From SZUA-430 sp044375275 (lineage in GTDB: Bacteria > Pseudomonadota > Alphaproteobacteria > Micropepsales > Micropepsaceae): a stretch of DNA of 49,940 nucleotides. Of the stretch, positions 1 through 7,854 are shown one piece after another (within the stretch, counting starts at the first letter, position 1; the number at the start of each line of letters is the position of its first letter). The notes beneath the pieces were generated by a model. It was given only the letters and a program-made list of their open reading frames with translations, made no database searches and was not told where the DNA came from. The position numbers were made by a program, and so were the translations under genes. The DNA is taken from assembly GCA_044375275.1 (NCBI GenBank), contig JBILMZ010000003.1, forward strand, positions 1 through 49,940. The letters run 5' to 3'.

Positions 1-495
1 GCTAGAACGTTGAAGATCGCCGGTATGCTCCTGGTCGCGGGAACACTTGCGGCCTGCTCCACGTCATCGGAGAAGGAAGCACCGCCCGTCACCACGACGC
101 AGCCGTCCGCGACGTCGATCAAGCCGGGCACGGCTGAAGACTTCCGTGTCAATGTCGGCGACACGGTGTTCTTCGACCTCGACCAGCACACGGTCCGCGC
201 AGACGCACAGCCTGTGCTTCAGAAGCAGGCCGCATGGCTGCAGAAATATCCGGCCGTGAAGCTCATGGTGGAAGGCCACTGCGACGAGCGCGGTACCCGC
301 GAGTACAATCTGGCGCTCGGCGACCGCCGCGCCTACGCGGTGAAGGAATATCTGGTCAGCCTGGGTATCGACGCCGCCCGCCTCCAGTCCAAGAGCTACG
401 GCAAGGAACGTCCGGTCTGCGCAGAGTCCGATGAAAGCTGCTGGCAGCAGAATCGCCGGGGCTTCTCGGTGATCGTCGGCGGCGCCGGGTCCTGA
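1..495 (+). CDS. pal: Peptidoglycan-associated lipoprotein Pal (5' end cut by window edge)
   Basis: Outer-membrane lipoprotein of the Tol-Pal complex that holds the outer membrane to peptidoglycan during division. The reading frame is open to the first base. A TTG at 10 is the only start-like codon before the lipobox, but the in-frame residues before it (A-R-T) look like the rest of a signal-peptide n-region, so the true start is probably upstream of the window. The lipobox LAAC lies about 16 residues from the TTG. An OmpA-type C-terminal domain follows (FFDLDQHTVRADA, then GHCDERGTREYNLALGDRRA), with the residues used for diaminopimelate binding. A strong terminator follows at 519, and ybgF comes next, as usual for this cluster. 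Confidence 0.95.
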   Translation, partial: ARTLKIAGMLLVAGTLAACSTSSEKEAPPVTTTQPSATSIKPGTAEDFRVNVGDTVFFDLDQHTVRADAQPVLQKQAAWLQKYPAVKLMVEGHCDERGTREYNLALGDRRAYAVKEYLVSLGIDAARLQSKSYGKERPVCAESDESCWQQNRRGFSVIVGGAGS

Positions 496-518
496 GCCCT
501 CAGAATCGTTGAATTTCC

Positions 519-547
519 AAGGGGGGCAAATGCCCCCCTTTTATTTT
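519..547 (+). terminator. Rho-independent terminator after pal
   Basis: A 9-bp perfect stem (AAGGGGGGC / GCCCCCCTT) closes an AAAT loop and runs into a T-rich tract (TTTTATTTT). It lies 24 bases after the pal stop, so it would end the Tol-Pal transcript and leave ybgF to its own promoter or to read-through. Confidence 0.85.
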
Positions 548-675
548 CCGCCGGACTGCCTCAATTTCGTCAATGACTTGGGGCCAATACGGGTCCCGCC
601 CGGTAGAGTGCTGCTGAGCCCGAAACGGCACCCGGCGCTTTCCGGTCGCCGACACATACTGACGGAGCGTAACCA

Positions 676-1599
676 ATGTACCGCGTGACGATCACACGAT
701 CACTTGTTCTGGCTGCAGTCCTCTGGACGGGCGCAGCCTTGGCTCCGAGCACTGTTTCGGCAGAAGACCTTGATGCGGTATCTGACAAGCTCGACCGTGT
801 TGAGCGCGACCTGCGTGAATTGCAGTACGAGGTCTACAAGGGTCATCCGCCAGCGGCAGGGGCACCCGGCGGTGCGCCCGGTTCGTCGGCCGCCAGCGCA
901 GCGCGCCTGAATGACCTTGAGGAAACCCTGCGCGAGGTACGCGGCCAGGTCGAAAGCCTGGCTTTCCAGGTCAAGCAACTGAACGAGCAGCTTGAGTTCG
1001 CGCGCAAGGAAACAAATTTCAGGCTGGGCGCCCTTGAAGGCGGCGCACCGGCTTCAGCAGTGTCAGCACCACCATTGCCGGCATCCCCCGGCGCACCCAA
1101 GGCACTGAAAGTGTCCCCGGATACGTCAGGAAGCAACCAGGGCGCCCGCCAGCCCGGATCGCTGGGAACCATACCGGCAGACGCCGCCGACGCCGCTGAG
1201 CCGGCAGCCACCCCGCGCCAGCAATATGACGCGGCCGTGGAGCTGCTGAGCCGAGCGCAATACGCGGAAGCGCAGTCTGCGTTCAAATCCTTTGTGGCAG
1301 CCAATCCGAAAGACGACCTGACGGGGCCAGCGCAGTACTGGGTCGGAGAAATCTCCTTCACGCAAAAGGACTACAAGAATGCGGCCGTCGCATTTGCGGA
1401 CGTGCTGAAGCGGTTCTCCAAGACCCCCAAGGCGCCGGAAGCCATGCTCAAGCTGGGCCTGTCGCTGTTCGAACTGAACCAGAAGAAGGAGGCCTGCACG
1501 ACACTGATTTCGGTCAAGGGCAGGTTCCCGAACGCGCCCAAGGCCGTGCTCGACCGTGCCGCGAAGCGCTTCGCCGAAGCCAAGTGTGCAGCAGGATAG
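676..1599 (+). CDS. ybgF: Cell division coordinator CpoB / Tol-Pal system protein YbgF
   Basis: Periplasmic TPR protein that works with Tol-Pal to coordinate outer-membrane constriction with septal peptidoglycan synthesis. A signal peptide covers about residues 1-29 (cleavage near VSAED). A coiled coil with heptad-like E/L/K spacing follows at about 30-60 and again around 75-115. Next is an Ala/Pro/Gly-rich linker, and then TPR repeats from about 185 to the end (QYDAAVELLSRAQYAEAQSAF; YWVGEISFTQKDYKNAAVAF). The start ATG has a GGAG eight bases upstream. tilS begins inside the 3' end in another frame. Confidence 0.93.
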   Translation: MYRVTITRSLVLAAVLWTGAALAPSTVSAEDLDAVSDKLDRVERDLRELQYEVYKGHPPAAGAPGGAPGSSAASAARLNDLEETLREVRGQVESLAFQVKQLNEQLEFARKETNFRLGALEGGAPASAVSAPPLPASPGAPKALKVSPDTSGSNQGARQPGSLGTIPADAADAAEPAATPRQQYDAAVELLSRAQYAEAQSAFKSFVAANPKDDLTGPAQYWVGEISFTQKDYKNAAVAFADVLKRFSKTPKAPEAMLKLGLSLFELNQKKEACTTLISVKGRFPNAPKAVLDRAAKRFAEAKCAAG

Positions 1600-2923
1600 C
1601 CTCACCTCACCCGTAGAACCGGAGGAGTTCGCACGCGCAGCCTCACCGTTGTTCGGTCCAGGGCGCGTTGCGCTCGCCGTGTCGGGCGGTGCCGATTCTC
1701 TGGCGCTGATGCATCTCGCGAACGAGTGGTGCCGCAGGGAAGGGCGGGAACCGCCCGTTGCCGTTACCGTTGATCACGACCTGAGAACGGCCTCGTCGCA
1801 GGAAGCCCGTGACGTCCAGTCATGGGCGCAGCAAGCCGGCATCGAACACACGACACTGAAGTGGCTGCACGGTGGCCCAACGGCAAACCTGCAGTCGCAG
1901 GCCCGTCAGGCGCGTTACAATCTGATGGGCAACTGGATGCGAGCGAAGGGATTGGCAACGCTCGCGACCGGCCATACGGCAGATGACCAGGCAGAGACGT
2001 TCCTGATGCGCCTCGCCCGCGGCAGTGGGCTCGAAGGCCTGTCAGGCATGAAGGTGTTGGGGCCTTTCCCGTCAGCAGCCCAAGCGGGGCTGATGATGGC
2101 GCGACCCTTGTTGGGGTTCTCTCATGCAAGGCTCATGGAGACACTGCGCGCCCGAAACCTGACGTGGATCGAGGACCCGACAAATGACGACACACGCTTC
2201 CTGCGCGTGCAGGTGAGGAAACTGATTCCGCAACTGGCCAGTCTCGGCATCACCACTGGACGCTTGACTGAAACGGCAGCGCATCTGGCGCGCGCAAACA
2301 GTCTTGTCGGTGATCTCGCCCGTGGACTCGAGGAGCAGGCGGTAGAGGCTTGGCCCTGGGGTTACGCCTTGTTGGACACCAGGCGTCTCGGCGACGCGTC
2401 TGATGAACTCGCCTGCCGTGTTCTGGCGCGCACTCTGAAAACGGTCAGCGGCGCCGAATACCCGCCGGAGTTTTCTCAGACCATGTCAGTTCTGGAGTGG
2501 CTGCGTGATCCCGAAGGCGATGCAGGCCGAACCCTGGGCGGTTGCAGGCTCGCGCGGCGGCCCGAAGGACGGGTACTCGTGTGCCGCGAAGACGCAGCCC
2601 TCGAGCGCGATAATCCGGTTTGCATCGTCCGGGCCGGGTCCACGGTGGTCTGGGACGGTCGCTTTTCCGTGTTCCTGCCTGCCGATGCCGCATCTGGTGA
2701 ATTTGAAGTAAAGGCCGTGGGGGCTCATGGGCTGACGCAGTTGGGTCCGGACGCCCGCCTTCCGGTCCACGAGCCCCGGCGGCTCGCGGCGCTTTGCCCG
2801 GGCATCTGGAAATCCGGCATTCTGGTCTCGGCCCCAAACCTCGATTTCCATAGGGAATTCAGGGGGGCGGCAATTTTTCTGGGCCTGCACGACACGGGAA
2901 CCGTAGGGCGTTTGCCCGCCTGA
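1556..2923 (+). CDS. tilS: tRNA(Ile)-lysidine synthetase TilS
   Basis: ATP-dependent ligase that joins lysine to C34 of the CAU-anticodon tRNA-Ile, so that it reads AUA as isoleucine. The PP-loop motif SGGADS is at residues 43-48, followed by the DHDLR and GHTADDQAETFLMRL signatures typical of TilS. The roughly 455-residue length includes the usual C-terminal substrate-binding region. Two GTG starts are possible: 1556, which overlaps ybgF by 44 bases, and 1586, which overlaps by 14 bases. The later one gives a more ordinary junction, but neither has a clear Shine-Dalgarno. The ybgF-tilS-ftsH order is common in Alphaproteobacteria. Confidence 0.93.
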   Translation: MPRSASPKPSVQQDSLTSPVEPEEFARAASPLFGPGRVALAVSGGADSLALMHLANEWCRREGREPPVAVTVDHDLRTASSQEARDVQSWAQQAGIEHTTLKWLHGGPTANLQSQARQARYNLMGNWMRAKGLATLATGHTADDQAETFLMRLARGSGLEGLSGMKVLGPFPSAAQAGLMMARPLLGFSHARLMETLRARNLTWIEDPTNDDTRFLRVQVRKLIPQLASLGITTGRLTETAAHLARANSLVGDLARGLEEQAVEAWPWGYALLDTRRLGDASDELACRVLARTLKTVSGAEYPPEFSQTMSVLEWLRDPEGDAGRTLGGCRLARRPEGRVLVCREDAALERDNPVCIVRAGSTVVWDGRFSVFLPADAASGEFEVKAVGAHGLTQLGPDARLPVHEPRRLAALCPGIWKSGILVSAPNLDFHREFRGAAIFLGLHDTGTVGRLPA

Positions 2924-3067
2924 GAGCGGTTTCGTGCCAGTTTCGAAATAACCTGTGAACCAGGGAGTGCTAAGTTTGGACTGGCAGAAACTGCTTGTCG
3001 CACCTATTTGAATGTATCGGCACTGTGAAATGCAGCAGCCGTGTCGTCAGTCTGGCAATGGACCAAA

Positions 3068-5014
3068 ATGCTCGGAAATCAGAACAATCTCAGAAACATC
3101 GTCATCTGGCTCATTATCGGTCTGCTGGTACTGGCGCTGGTAAATTTGCTGTCTGATCGCGCGCCGCAGGTGTCGATGGTCGAGATACCCATTTCGCAGG
3201 TCGTCGAGGACGCCCGTAGCGGCAAGATCGAGTCGGTTGTTTTCCAGGGCAACAAGGTCACCGGAAAATACCGGGACAGCGGCAAGCAGTTCACGTCGGT
3301 TGCTCCCAAGGAAACATCCTCGATCACGACCGAGCTTGTGAACTCCAAGCAGGTTACGGTGAAGATCGACGGAAACGACGGCGAGGAAACATCGCTGCTC
3401 TCGGTACTGGTCAACTGGTTCCCGATGCTGCTGCTTGTGGCAGTCTGGATCTTCTTCATGCGGCAGATGCAATCGGGCAGCGGGCGCGCGATGGGCTTTG
3501 GCAAGAGCAAGGCAAAGTTGCTCACCGAACGCCATGGTCGCGTGACGTTTGAAGATGTCGCCGGCATTGATGAAGCCAAGGATGATCTTCAGGAAATCGT
3601 CGAGTTCCTGCGCGATCCGCAGAAGTTCCAGCGCCTCGGTGGCAAGATCCCGCGCGGCGCGCTGCTGGTCGGTCCTCCGGGCACCGGCAAGACGTTGCTT
3701 GCACGCGCCATCGCCGGCGAAGCGAACGTTCCGTTCTTCACGATCTCGGGTTCCGACTTCGTTGAAATGTTCGTCGGTGTCGGCGCCAGCCGTGTCCGCG
3801 ACATGTTCGAGCAGGCCAAGAAGAACGCGCCTTGCATCATCTTCATCGACGAAATCGACGCCGTCGGTCGCCATCGTGGCGCCGGTCTCGGCGGTGGCAA
3901 TGACGAGCGTGAGCAAACGCTGAACCAGTTGCTGGTCGAGATGGATGGTTTCGAGACGAATGAAGGTGTCATCCTGATCGCGGCGACGAACCGTCCCGAC
4001 GTTCTGGACCCGGCATTGCTGCGTCCCGGTCGCTTCGACCGCCAGGTCGTCGTTCCCAATCCGGACATCGTGGGCCGCGAGAAGATCCTGCGCGTCCACA
4101 TGAAGAAGACCCCCTTGGCGCCTGACGTTAATGCGAATGTCATTGCACGCGGCACACCGGGCTTCTCCGGCGCAGACCTGGCCAATCTCGTGAACGAAGC
4201 TGCACTGCTCGCCGCGCGCCGGAACAAGCGCATGGTCACGCAGCGTGAGTTCGAGGAAGCCAAGGACAAGGTGATGATGGGCGCCGAGCGCCGCTCCATG
4301 GTCATTGACGACGAAGAAAAGCGCAAGACCGCTTACCACGAGGCAGGTCACGCGCTCGTTGCGCTGCATTGCCCCGCGTCCGATCCGATCCACAAGGCAA
4401 CCATCATTCCCCGCGGCCGCGCATTGGGCATGGTCATGCGCCTGCCGGAACGCGACAGCTACTCCTACGCGCGTGACAAGATGTACGCGAACCTGGCCGT
4501 TGCCATGGGTGGCCGTGTCGCCGAGGAAATCATCCTCGGACATGACAAGGTCACGTCCGGTGCATCCGGTGACATCCAGATGGCGACGGGACTGGCGCGC
4601 AGCATGGTGACGAAGTGGGGCATGAGCGAAAAGCTTGGGCCACTCCTCTACGCGCAGAACGAGGAAGAGGTTTTCCTCGGACACTCCGTGGCCCGCACGC
4701 AGAATGTCTCCGAGGCAACGGCTCGCCTGATCGACGAAGAAATCAAGCGCTTCGTTGAGGAAGCCTATGAAAAGGCGCGCAAGATCCTGACAGACAATCT
4801 TGGAGACCTGCACAAGATCGCGCAGGCGCTGCTCGAGTACGAAACCCTTTCGGGTGACGAAATGATGGCCCTGCTGCGCGGCGAGAAGATAGCCCGCGAG
4901 ACGCAGGTTGAAGATCCGCCAACCGCGATGCCGCCGCCCTCGTCGGTGCCGAGTTCCGGTCGGCCACGAGGCCCGGATGGCGGTGGTCATCCCGAACCGC
5001 AGCCAAGCCCCTGA
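3068..5014 (+). CDS. ftsH: ATP-dependent zinc metalloprotease FtsH
   Basis: Membrane-anchored hexameric AAA+ protease that degrades misassembled membrane proteins and regulators such as LpxC and sigma-32. Numbered from 3068: transmembrane segments at about 9-28 and 113-131 with a periplasmic domain between; Walker A GPPGTGKT at 202-209; Walker B FIDEID near 259-264; second region of homology NRPDVLDPALLRPGRFDR; zinc motif HEAGH at 424-428; a further Asp ligand in GASGDIQMAT. I prefer ATG 3068 over GTG 3041 because family members start about eight residues before the first membrane helix. Neither start has a good ribosome-binding site. The C-terminal tail is Pro/Ser-rich. A terminator follows. 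Confidence 0.97.
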   Translation: MLGNQNNLRNIVIWLIIGLLVLALVNLLSDRAPQVSMVEIPISQVVEDARSGKIESVVFQGNKVTGKYRDSGKQFTSVAPKETSSITTELVNSKQVTVKIDGNDGEETSLLSVLVNWFPMLLLVAVWIFFMRQMQSGSGRAMGFGKSKAKLLTERHGRVTFEDVAGIDEAKDDLQEIVEFLRDPQKFQRLGGKIPRGALLVGPPGTGKTLLARAIAGEANVPFFTISGSDFVEMFVGVGASRVRDMFEQAKKNAPCIIFIDEIDAVGRHRGAGLGGGNDEREQTLNQLLVEMDGFETNEGVILIAATNRPDVLDPALLRPGRFDRQVVVPNPDIVGREKILRVHMKKTPLAPDVNANVIARGTPGFSGADLANLVNEAALLAARRNKRMVTQREFEEAKDKVMMGAERRSMVIDDEEKRKTAYHEAGHALVALHCPASDPIHKATIIPRGRALGMVMRLPERDSYSYARDKMYANLAVAMGGRVAEEIILGHDKVTSGASGDIQMATGLARSMVTKWGMSEKLGPLLYAQNEEEVFLGHSVARTQNVSEATARLIDEEIKRFVEEAYEKARKILTDNLGDLHKIAQALLEYETLSGDEMMALLRGEKIARETQVEDPPTAMPPPSSVPSSGRPRGPDGGGHPEPQPSP

Positions 5015-5023
5015 TGAAAATTC

Positions 5024-5060
5024 AAGCCCCCGAACCAAAAATTCGGGGGCTTCAAATTTT
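5024..5060 (+). terminator. Rho-independent terminator after ftsH
   Basis: An 11-bp perfect stem (AAGCCCCCGAA / TTCGGGGGCTT) with a seven-base loop is followed by CAAATTTT. It lies 9 bases after the ftsH stop and separates ftsH from the next gene. Confidence 0.85.
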
Positions 5061-5106
5061 CCCGGCCTCGTGTTGAATTTCTCCGCCATTCAATTGTGGG
5101 GTGAAC

Positions 5107-5505
5107 ATGAAACTCTGTCTGACACTTGCCCTGGCCGGTTCCGCTTTGCTGCTCGCCGCTCCGGCATCCGCCGCCAGCCTGTCTTGCCCGGAAACAATCG
5201 ACGCCGGCATCTCCACTGCAGGAGCGGCGGACAGCTTCAAGTTCCGCTATGTCTCTTTCTTCGATGGTGATCCGTCCGAAATGGCGGATCTAGCGCCCGA
5301 CGATGGGGCCAACCCGAAGATCCTCGAGCAGCGTTGGCAATTCACCCGTGCCCCCGACCGTCCGATCTACATGGTCTGCCGCTATCACGGCACGGATGAA
5401 ACCGTGAAGAAGGAAGTGCCGGCCGATGTGAAGCAGTGCCGCCTCAGCGGTTTGGTGAGCGAGCAGGGCGAAGTGGTGGGCTCCCCATCGCTCGAATGCG
5501 ACTGA
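5107..5505 (+). CDS. Small secreted protein, STY0301-like
   Basis: A 132-residue exported protein of unknown function. The signal peptide MKLCLTLALAGSALLLAAPA is followed by cleavage near ASA|ASLSC. The mature part has the general pattern of STY0301-type proteins: an early Cys-Pro (LSCPE), a run naming a displayed or threshold property (FFDGDPSEMADLAPDDGA), W.F before the middle, then YMVCRYHGTDETVKKEVP and a late Cys pair (KQC, LECD). That family call rests on pattern memory and is tentative. Four Cys in the mature part suggest two disulfides. ATG 5107 is preferred over GTG 5101 because GGGGTG sits just before it. The stop abuts the folP start with no gap, suggesting co-translation. Confidence 0.7.
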   Translation: MKLCLTLALAGSALLLAAPASAASLSCPETIDAGISTAGAADSFKFRYVSFFDGDPSEMADLAPDDGANPKILEQRWQFTRAPDRPIYMVCRYHGTDETVKKEVPADVKQCRLSGLVSEQGEVVGSPSLECD

Positions 5506-6321
5506 ATGAAAAACGCGTCCCGTCCGCAGGTCTTTGGCATCGTCAACATCACCAGGGATTCATTTTCGGACGGGGGGAGATTTCTCGAGGCTGACAGGGC
5601 CATCGCCCATGCGCAGGCGCAACTCGATGCGGGTGCGGATGTCCTCGACATCGGCGCCGCTGCCTCGAACCCGGGGGCTGAACACGTTCCGCCGGATGAA
5701 GAGATCGCGCGCCTGAAGCCGTTGCTGCAGGCAGGCGTTCCCCTTGAACGGATTTCGATCGACAGCTTTGCCGCCGAAACGCAAGCCTGGGCCCTGCAGC
5801 AGGGGGTTGGCTGGCTGAACGACATACAGGGCTTTCCGGATGTAGCCCTATACCCGAGGCTGGCCGCATCACCGGCAAGGCTCGTGGTCATGCACAACAT
5901 CGTCCGGCGCGGGATTGCCCAAATCAGGGACACGAATCCGGCCGACATCATGAGCGAGCTCTTCGCGTTTTTCGACGAGAGGGTCGACGCGCTGCAGCGT
6001 GCCGGCGTCGCGCGCGATCGCCTGGTTCTGGATCCCGGCATGGGCCATTTCCTGGGCAGGGATCCCGAAGTGTCCCTGACGGTTCTCCGGAACCTGGGAG
6101 CGTTGGCCGCGCGCTACGGGCTGCCGTTGCTGGTTTCGGTAAGCCGGAAGTCCTTTGTCCGGAACCTGGCCGGTGTGGATGTGGCAGGCTCAGGGGCCGC
6201 CACGCTGGCTGCCGAACTCTTTGCGGCGTCCCGGGGGGCCTCCATCCTGCGGACCCACGACGTGCGCGCCCTGCGTCAGGCGCTGGATGTCTGGCAACCT
6301 ATGGCTGGAAATGGCGGCTGA
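5506..6321 (+). CDS. folP: Dihydropteroate synthase, Sul-like type
   Basis: Condenses p-aminobenzoate with dihydropterin pyrophosphate in folate synthesis; cytosolic TIM barrel, 271 residues. The N-terminal loop VNITRDSFSDGG (14-24) is standard. The usual GGESTRPGA loop is replaced by IGAAASNPGA (49-58), as in the mobile sulfonamide-insensitive Sul1/Sul2 enzymes (Sul2 has LGPASSNPDA). Other Sul-like blocks are LNDIQGFPDVALYP (104-117), RLVVMH, LVLDPGMGHFLGRDPEVS (173-190) and SVSRKSF. The DPG loop has the longer, Sul-type length, but the first of the two phenylalanines seen in Sul1/Sul2 is His181 here. It starts directly at the stop of the secreted-protein gene, and glmM follows 123 bases downstream. 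Confidence 0.93.
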   Translation: MKNASRPQVFGIVNITRDSFSDGGRFLEADRAIAHAQAQLDAGADVLDIGAAASNPGAEHVPPDEEIARLKPLLQAGVPLERISIDSFAAETQAWALQQGVGWLNDIQGFPDVALYPRLAASPARLVVMHNIVRRGIAQIRDTNPADIMSELFAFFDERVDALQRAGVARDRLVLDPGMGHFLGRDPEVSLTVLRNLGALAARYGLPLLVSVSRKSFVRNLAGVDVAGSGAATLAAELFAASRGASILRTHDVRALRQALDVWQPMAGNGG

Positions 6322-6342
6322 AGCCGAAGCCAGGTAACGCCG

Positions 6343-6357
6343 CGTTAAGATTTAACG
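6343..6357 (+). other. Small hairpin between folP and glmM
   Basis: The 123-base folP-glmM gap holds a 6-bp perfect stem CGTTAA / TTAACG with a GAT loop. The flanking GCCAGG and CCTTGGC can pair imperfectly, and a CTTTTT run follows 17-20 bases later. It may be a weak terminator or only chance symmetry. Confidence 0.3.
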
Positions 6358-6444
6358 GGCCGCTGCCTTGGCTACTTTTTCAGGAAATCGTGCTAGAAAG
6401 CGGCCTGTAAAACCAAAAGAAAAACAGCAAGTTTGGGGTTTCGC

Positions 6445-7794
6445 ATGAGCCGCAAGTATTTTGGCACCGACGGCATTCGTGGCAAGGCCAACGAGAAAAT
6501 GACGGCCGAAACCGCATTGCGCGTCGGCATGGCGGCAGGCCGCTATTTCACGCGCGGCGACCATCGCCATCGCGTCGTGATCGGCAAGGACACGCGGCTG
6601 TCAGGATACATGATTGAAACGGCGCTTGTGGCGGGATTCACCTCCGTCGGCATGGAAGTCTTCCAGTTCGGTCCGCTGCCCACGCCTGCGGTCGCCATGC
6701 TGACACGCTCGCTGCGCGCCGACCTCGGCGTGATGATCTCCGCGTCACACAACCTCTACGAAGACAACGGCATCAAGCTCTTTGGCCCGGATGGCTACAA
6801 GCTGTCCGACCAGGTCGAATCCGAGATTGAAGCGCTGATGGACGGCAGCCTGCAGGAAGGGCTGGCAGAGTCCCACAAGCTCGGTCGCGCCAAGCGCATC
6901 GATGATGCCCAGGCGCGCTATATCGAGTTTGCGAAGCGGACCTTTCCCAAGAACCTTCGCCTGGACGGCCTGCGCATCGTGATCGACTGCGCCAATGGCG
7001 CCGCCTATCGCGTAGCCCCTGAAGTCCTCTGGGAGCTCGGCGCCGACGTGGTGAAGATCGGCGTCGACCCGAACGGATTCAACATCAACCGCGACTGTGG
7101 CTCGACGGCGCCCGCGCAGATGTGCGCCCGGGTGAAGGAAACGCGCGCAGACCTCGGCATCTCGCTCGATGGCGACGCGGACCGCGTCGTGATCTCGGAC
7201 GAGAAGGGACACATCATCGACGGCGACCAGATCCTCGCCCTGATCGCGCGTTCCTGGTCAAAGTCTGGCCAGCTCAAGGGTGGCGGTATTGTAGCCACCG
7301 TCATGTCGAACCTCAGCCTCGAGCGCTACCTCAACGCGATGAACCTGCAGCTTGCGCGCACGGCGGTCGGTGACCGCTATGTCGTCGAGCACATGCGCGA
7401 GCATGGCTACAATGTCGGTGGCGAGCAGTCGGGCCACGTTGTGCTGAGCGACTTTTCAACTACGGGTGATGGCCTGATCGCGGCGCTGCAGGTGCTGGCC
7501 GTGCTGGCAGAATCGGGAAAGACGGCAAGCGAAGCCGCTCACCTTTTCGAGCCCATGCCGCAGATCCTGAAGAACGTGCGCTTCCGCCCGGGTGCAAAGC
7601 CACTGGAAAACCAGGACGTCGCAACGGCGATCCAGGCAGGCGAGGCGCGTCTCGGCAAGGCCGGGCGCCTGCTGATCCGCAAGTCGGGCACTGAACCCCT
7701 CATCCGCGTCATGGGTGAGTGCGATGACGAAAAGCTGATCAAGACGGTTGTAGGTGATATCGTGCGCGTCATCGAAAAGGCCTGCGCGGCGTAA
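6445..7794 (+). CDS. glmM: Phosphoglucosamine mutase GlmM
   Basis: Converts glucosamine-6-phosphate to glucosamine-1-phosphate, feeding UDP-GlcNAc for peptidoglycan and lipid A. The start ATG (MSRKYFGTDGIRG) is the conserved family start; a longer TTG-initiated frame from 6433 is not needed. The phosphoserine loop is MISASHNLYEDNGIKLFG, with Leu where many homologues have Pro after SASHN. The metal-binding loop is DGDADR, the sugar loop GGEQSGH, and the phosphate loop RKSGTEPLIRVM. At 449 residues it has normal family length. The folP-glmM order is also found around mobile sul genes. Confidence 0.97.
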   Translation: MSRKYFGTDGIRGKANEKMTAETALRVGMAAGRYFTRGDHRHRVVIGKDTRLSGYMIETALVAGFTSVGMEVFQFGPLPTPAVAMLTRSLRADLGVMISASHNLYEDNGIKLFGPDGYKLSDQVESEIEALMDGSLQEGLAESHKLGRAKRIDDAQARYIEFAKRTFPKNLRLDGLRIVIDCANGAAYRVAPEVLWELGADVVKIGVDPNGFNINRDCGSTAPAQMCARVKETRADLGISLDGDADRVVISDEKGHIIDGDQILALIARSWSKSGQLKGGGIVATVMSNLSLERYLNAMNLQLARTAVGDRYVVEHMREHGYNVGGEQSGHVVLSDFSTTGDGLIAALQVLAVLAESGKTASEAAHLFEPMPQILKNVRFRPGAKPLENQDVATAIQAGEARLGKAGRLLIRKSGTEPLIRVMGECDDEKLIKTVVGDIVRVIEKACAA

Positions 7795-7854
7795 GGCCGT
7801 TCGCGCAACCGCGACGGTCTTCTAACACCGGCCAGTCTCCACTACACTCGGGAC

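Noticed and set aside
3047..5089. A 680-codon open frame antisense to ftsH
   Set aside because: It mirrors the codon bias of ftsH on the other strand, encodes no recognisable family, and ftsH is unmistakable.
6745..6790. GlmM loop SASHN followed by Leu in place of Pro
   Set aside because: The residue after SASHN varies among homologues (Pro, Ala and others as I recall), and all catalytic residues are present.
7795..7854. Possible thiamine riboswitch before thiD
   Set aside because: The 60-base gap is too short, and the conserved CUGAGA and ACCUGAU-like elements are absent.
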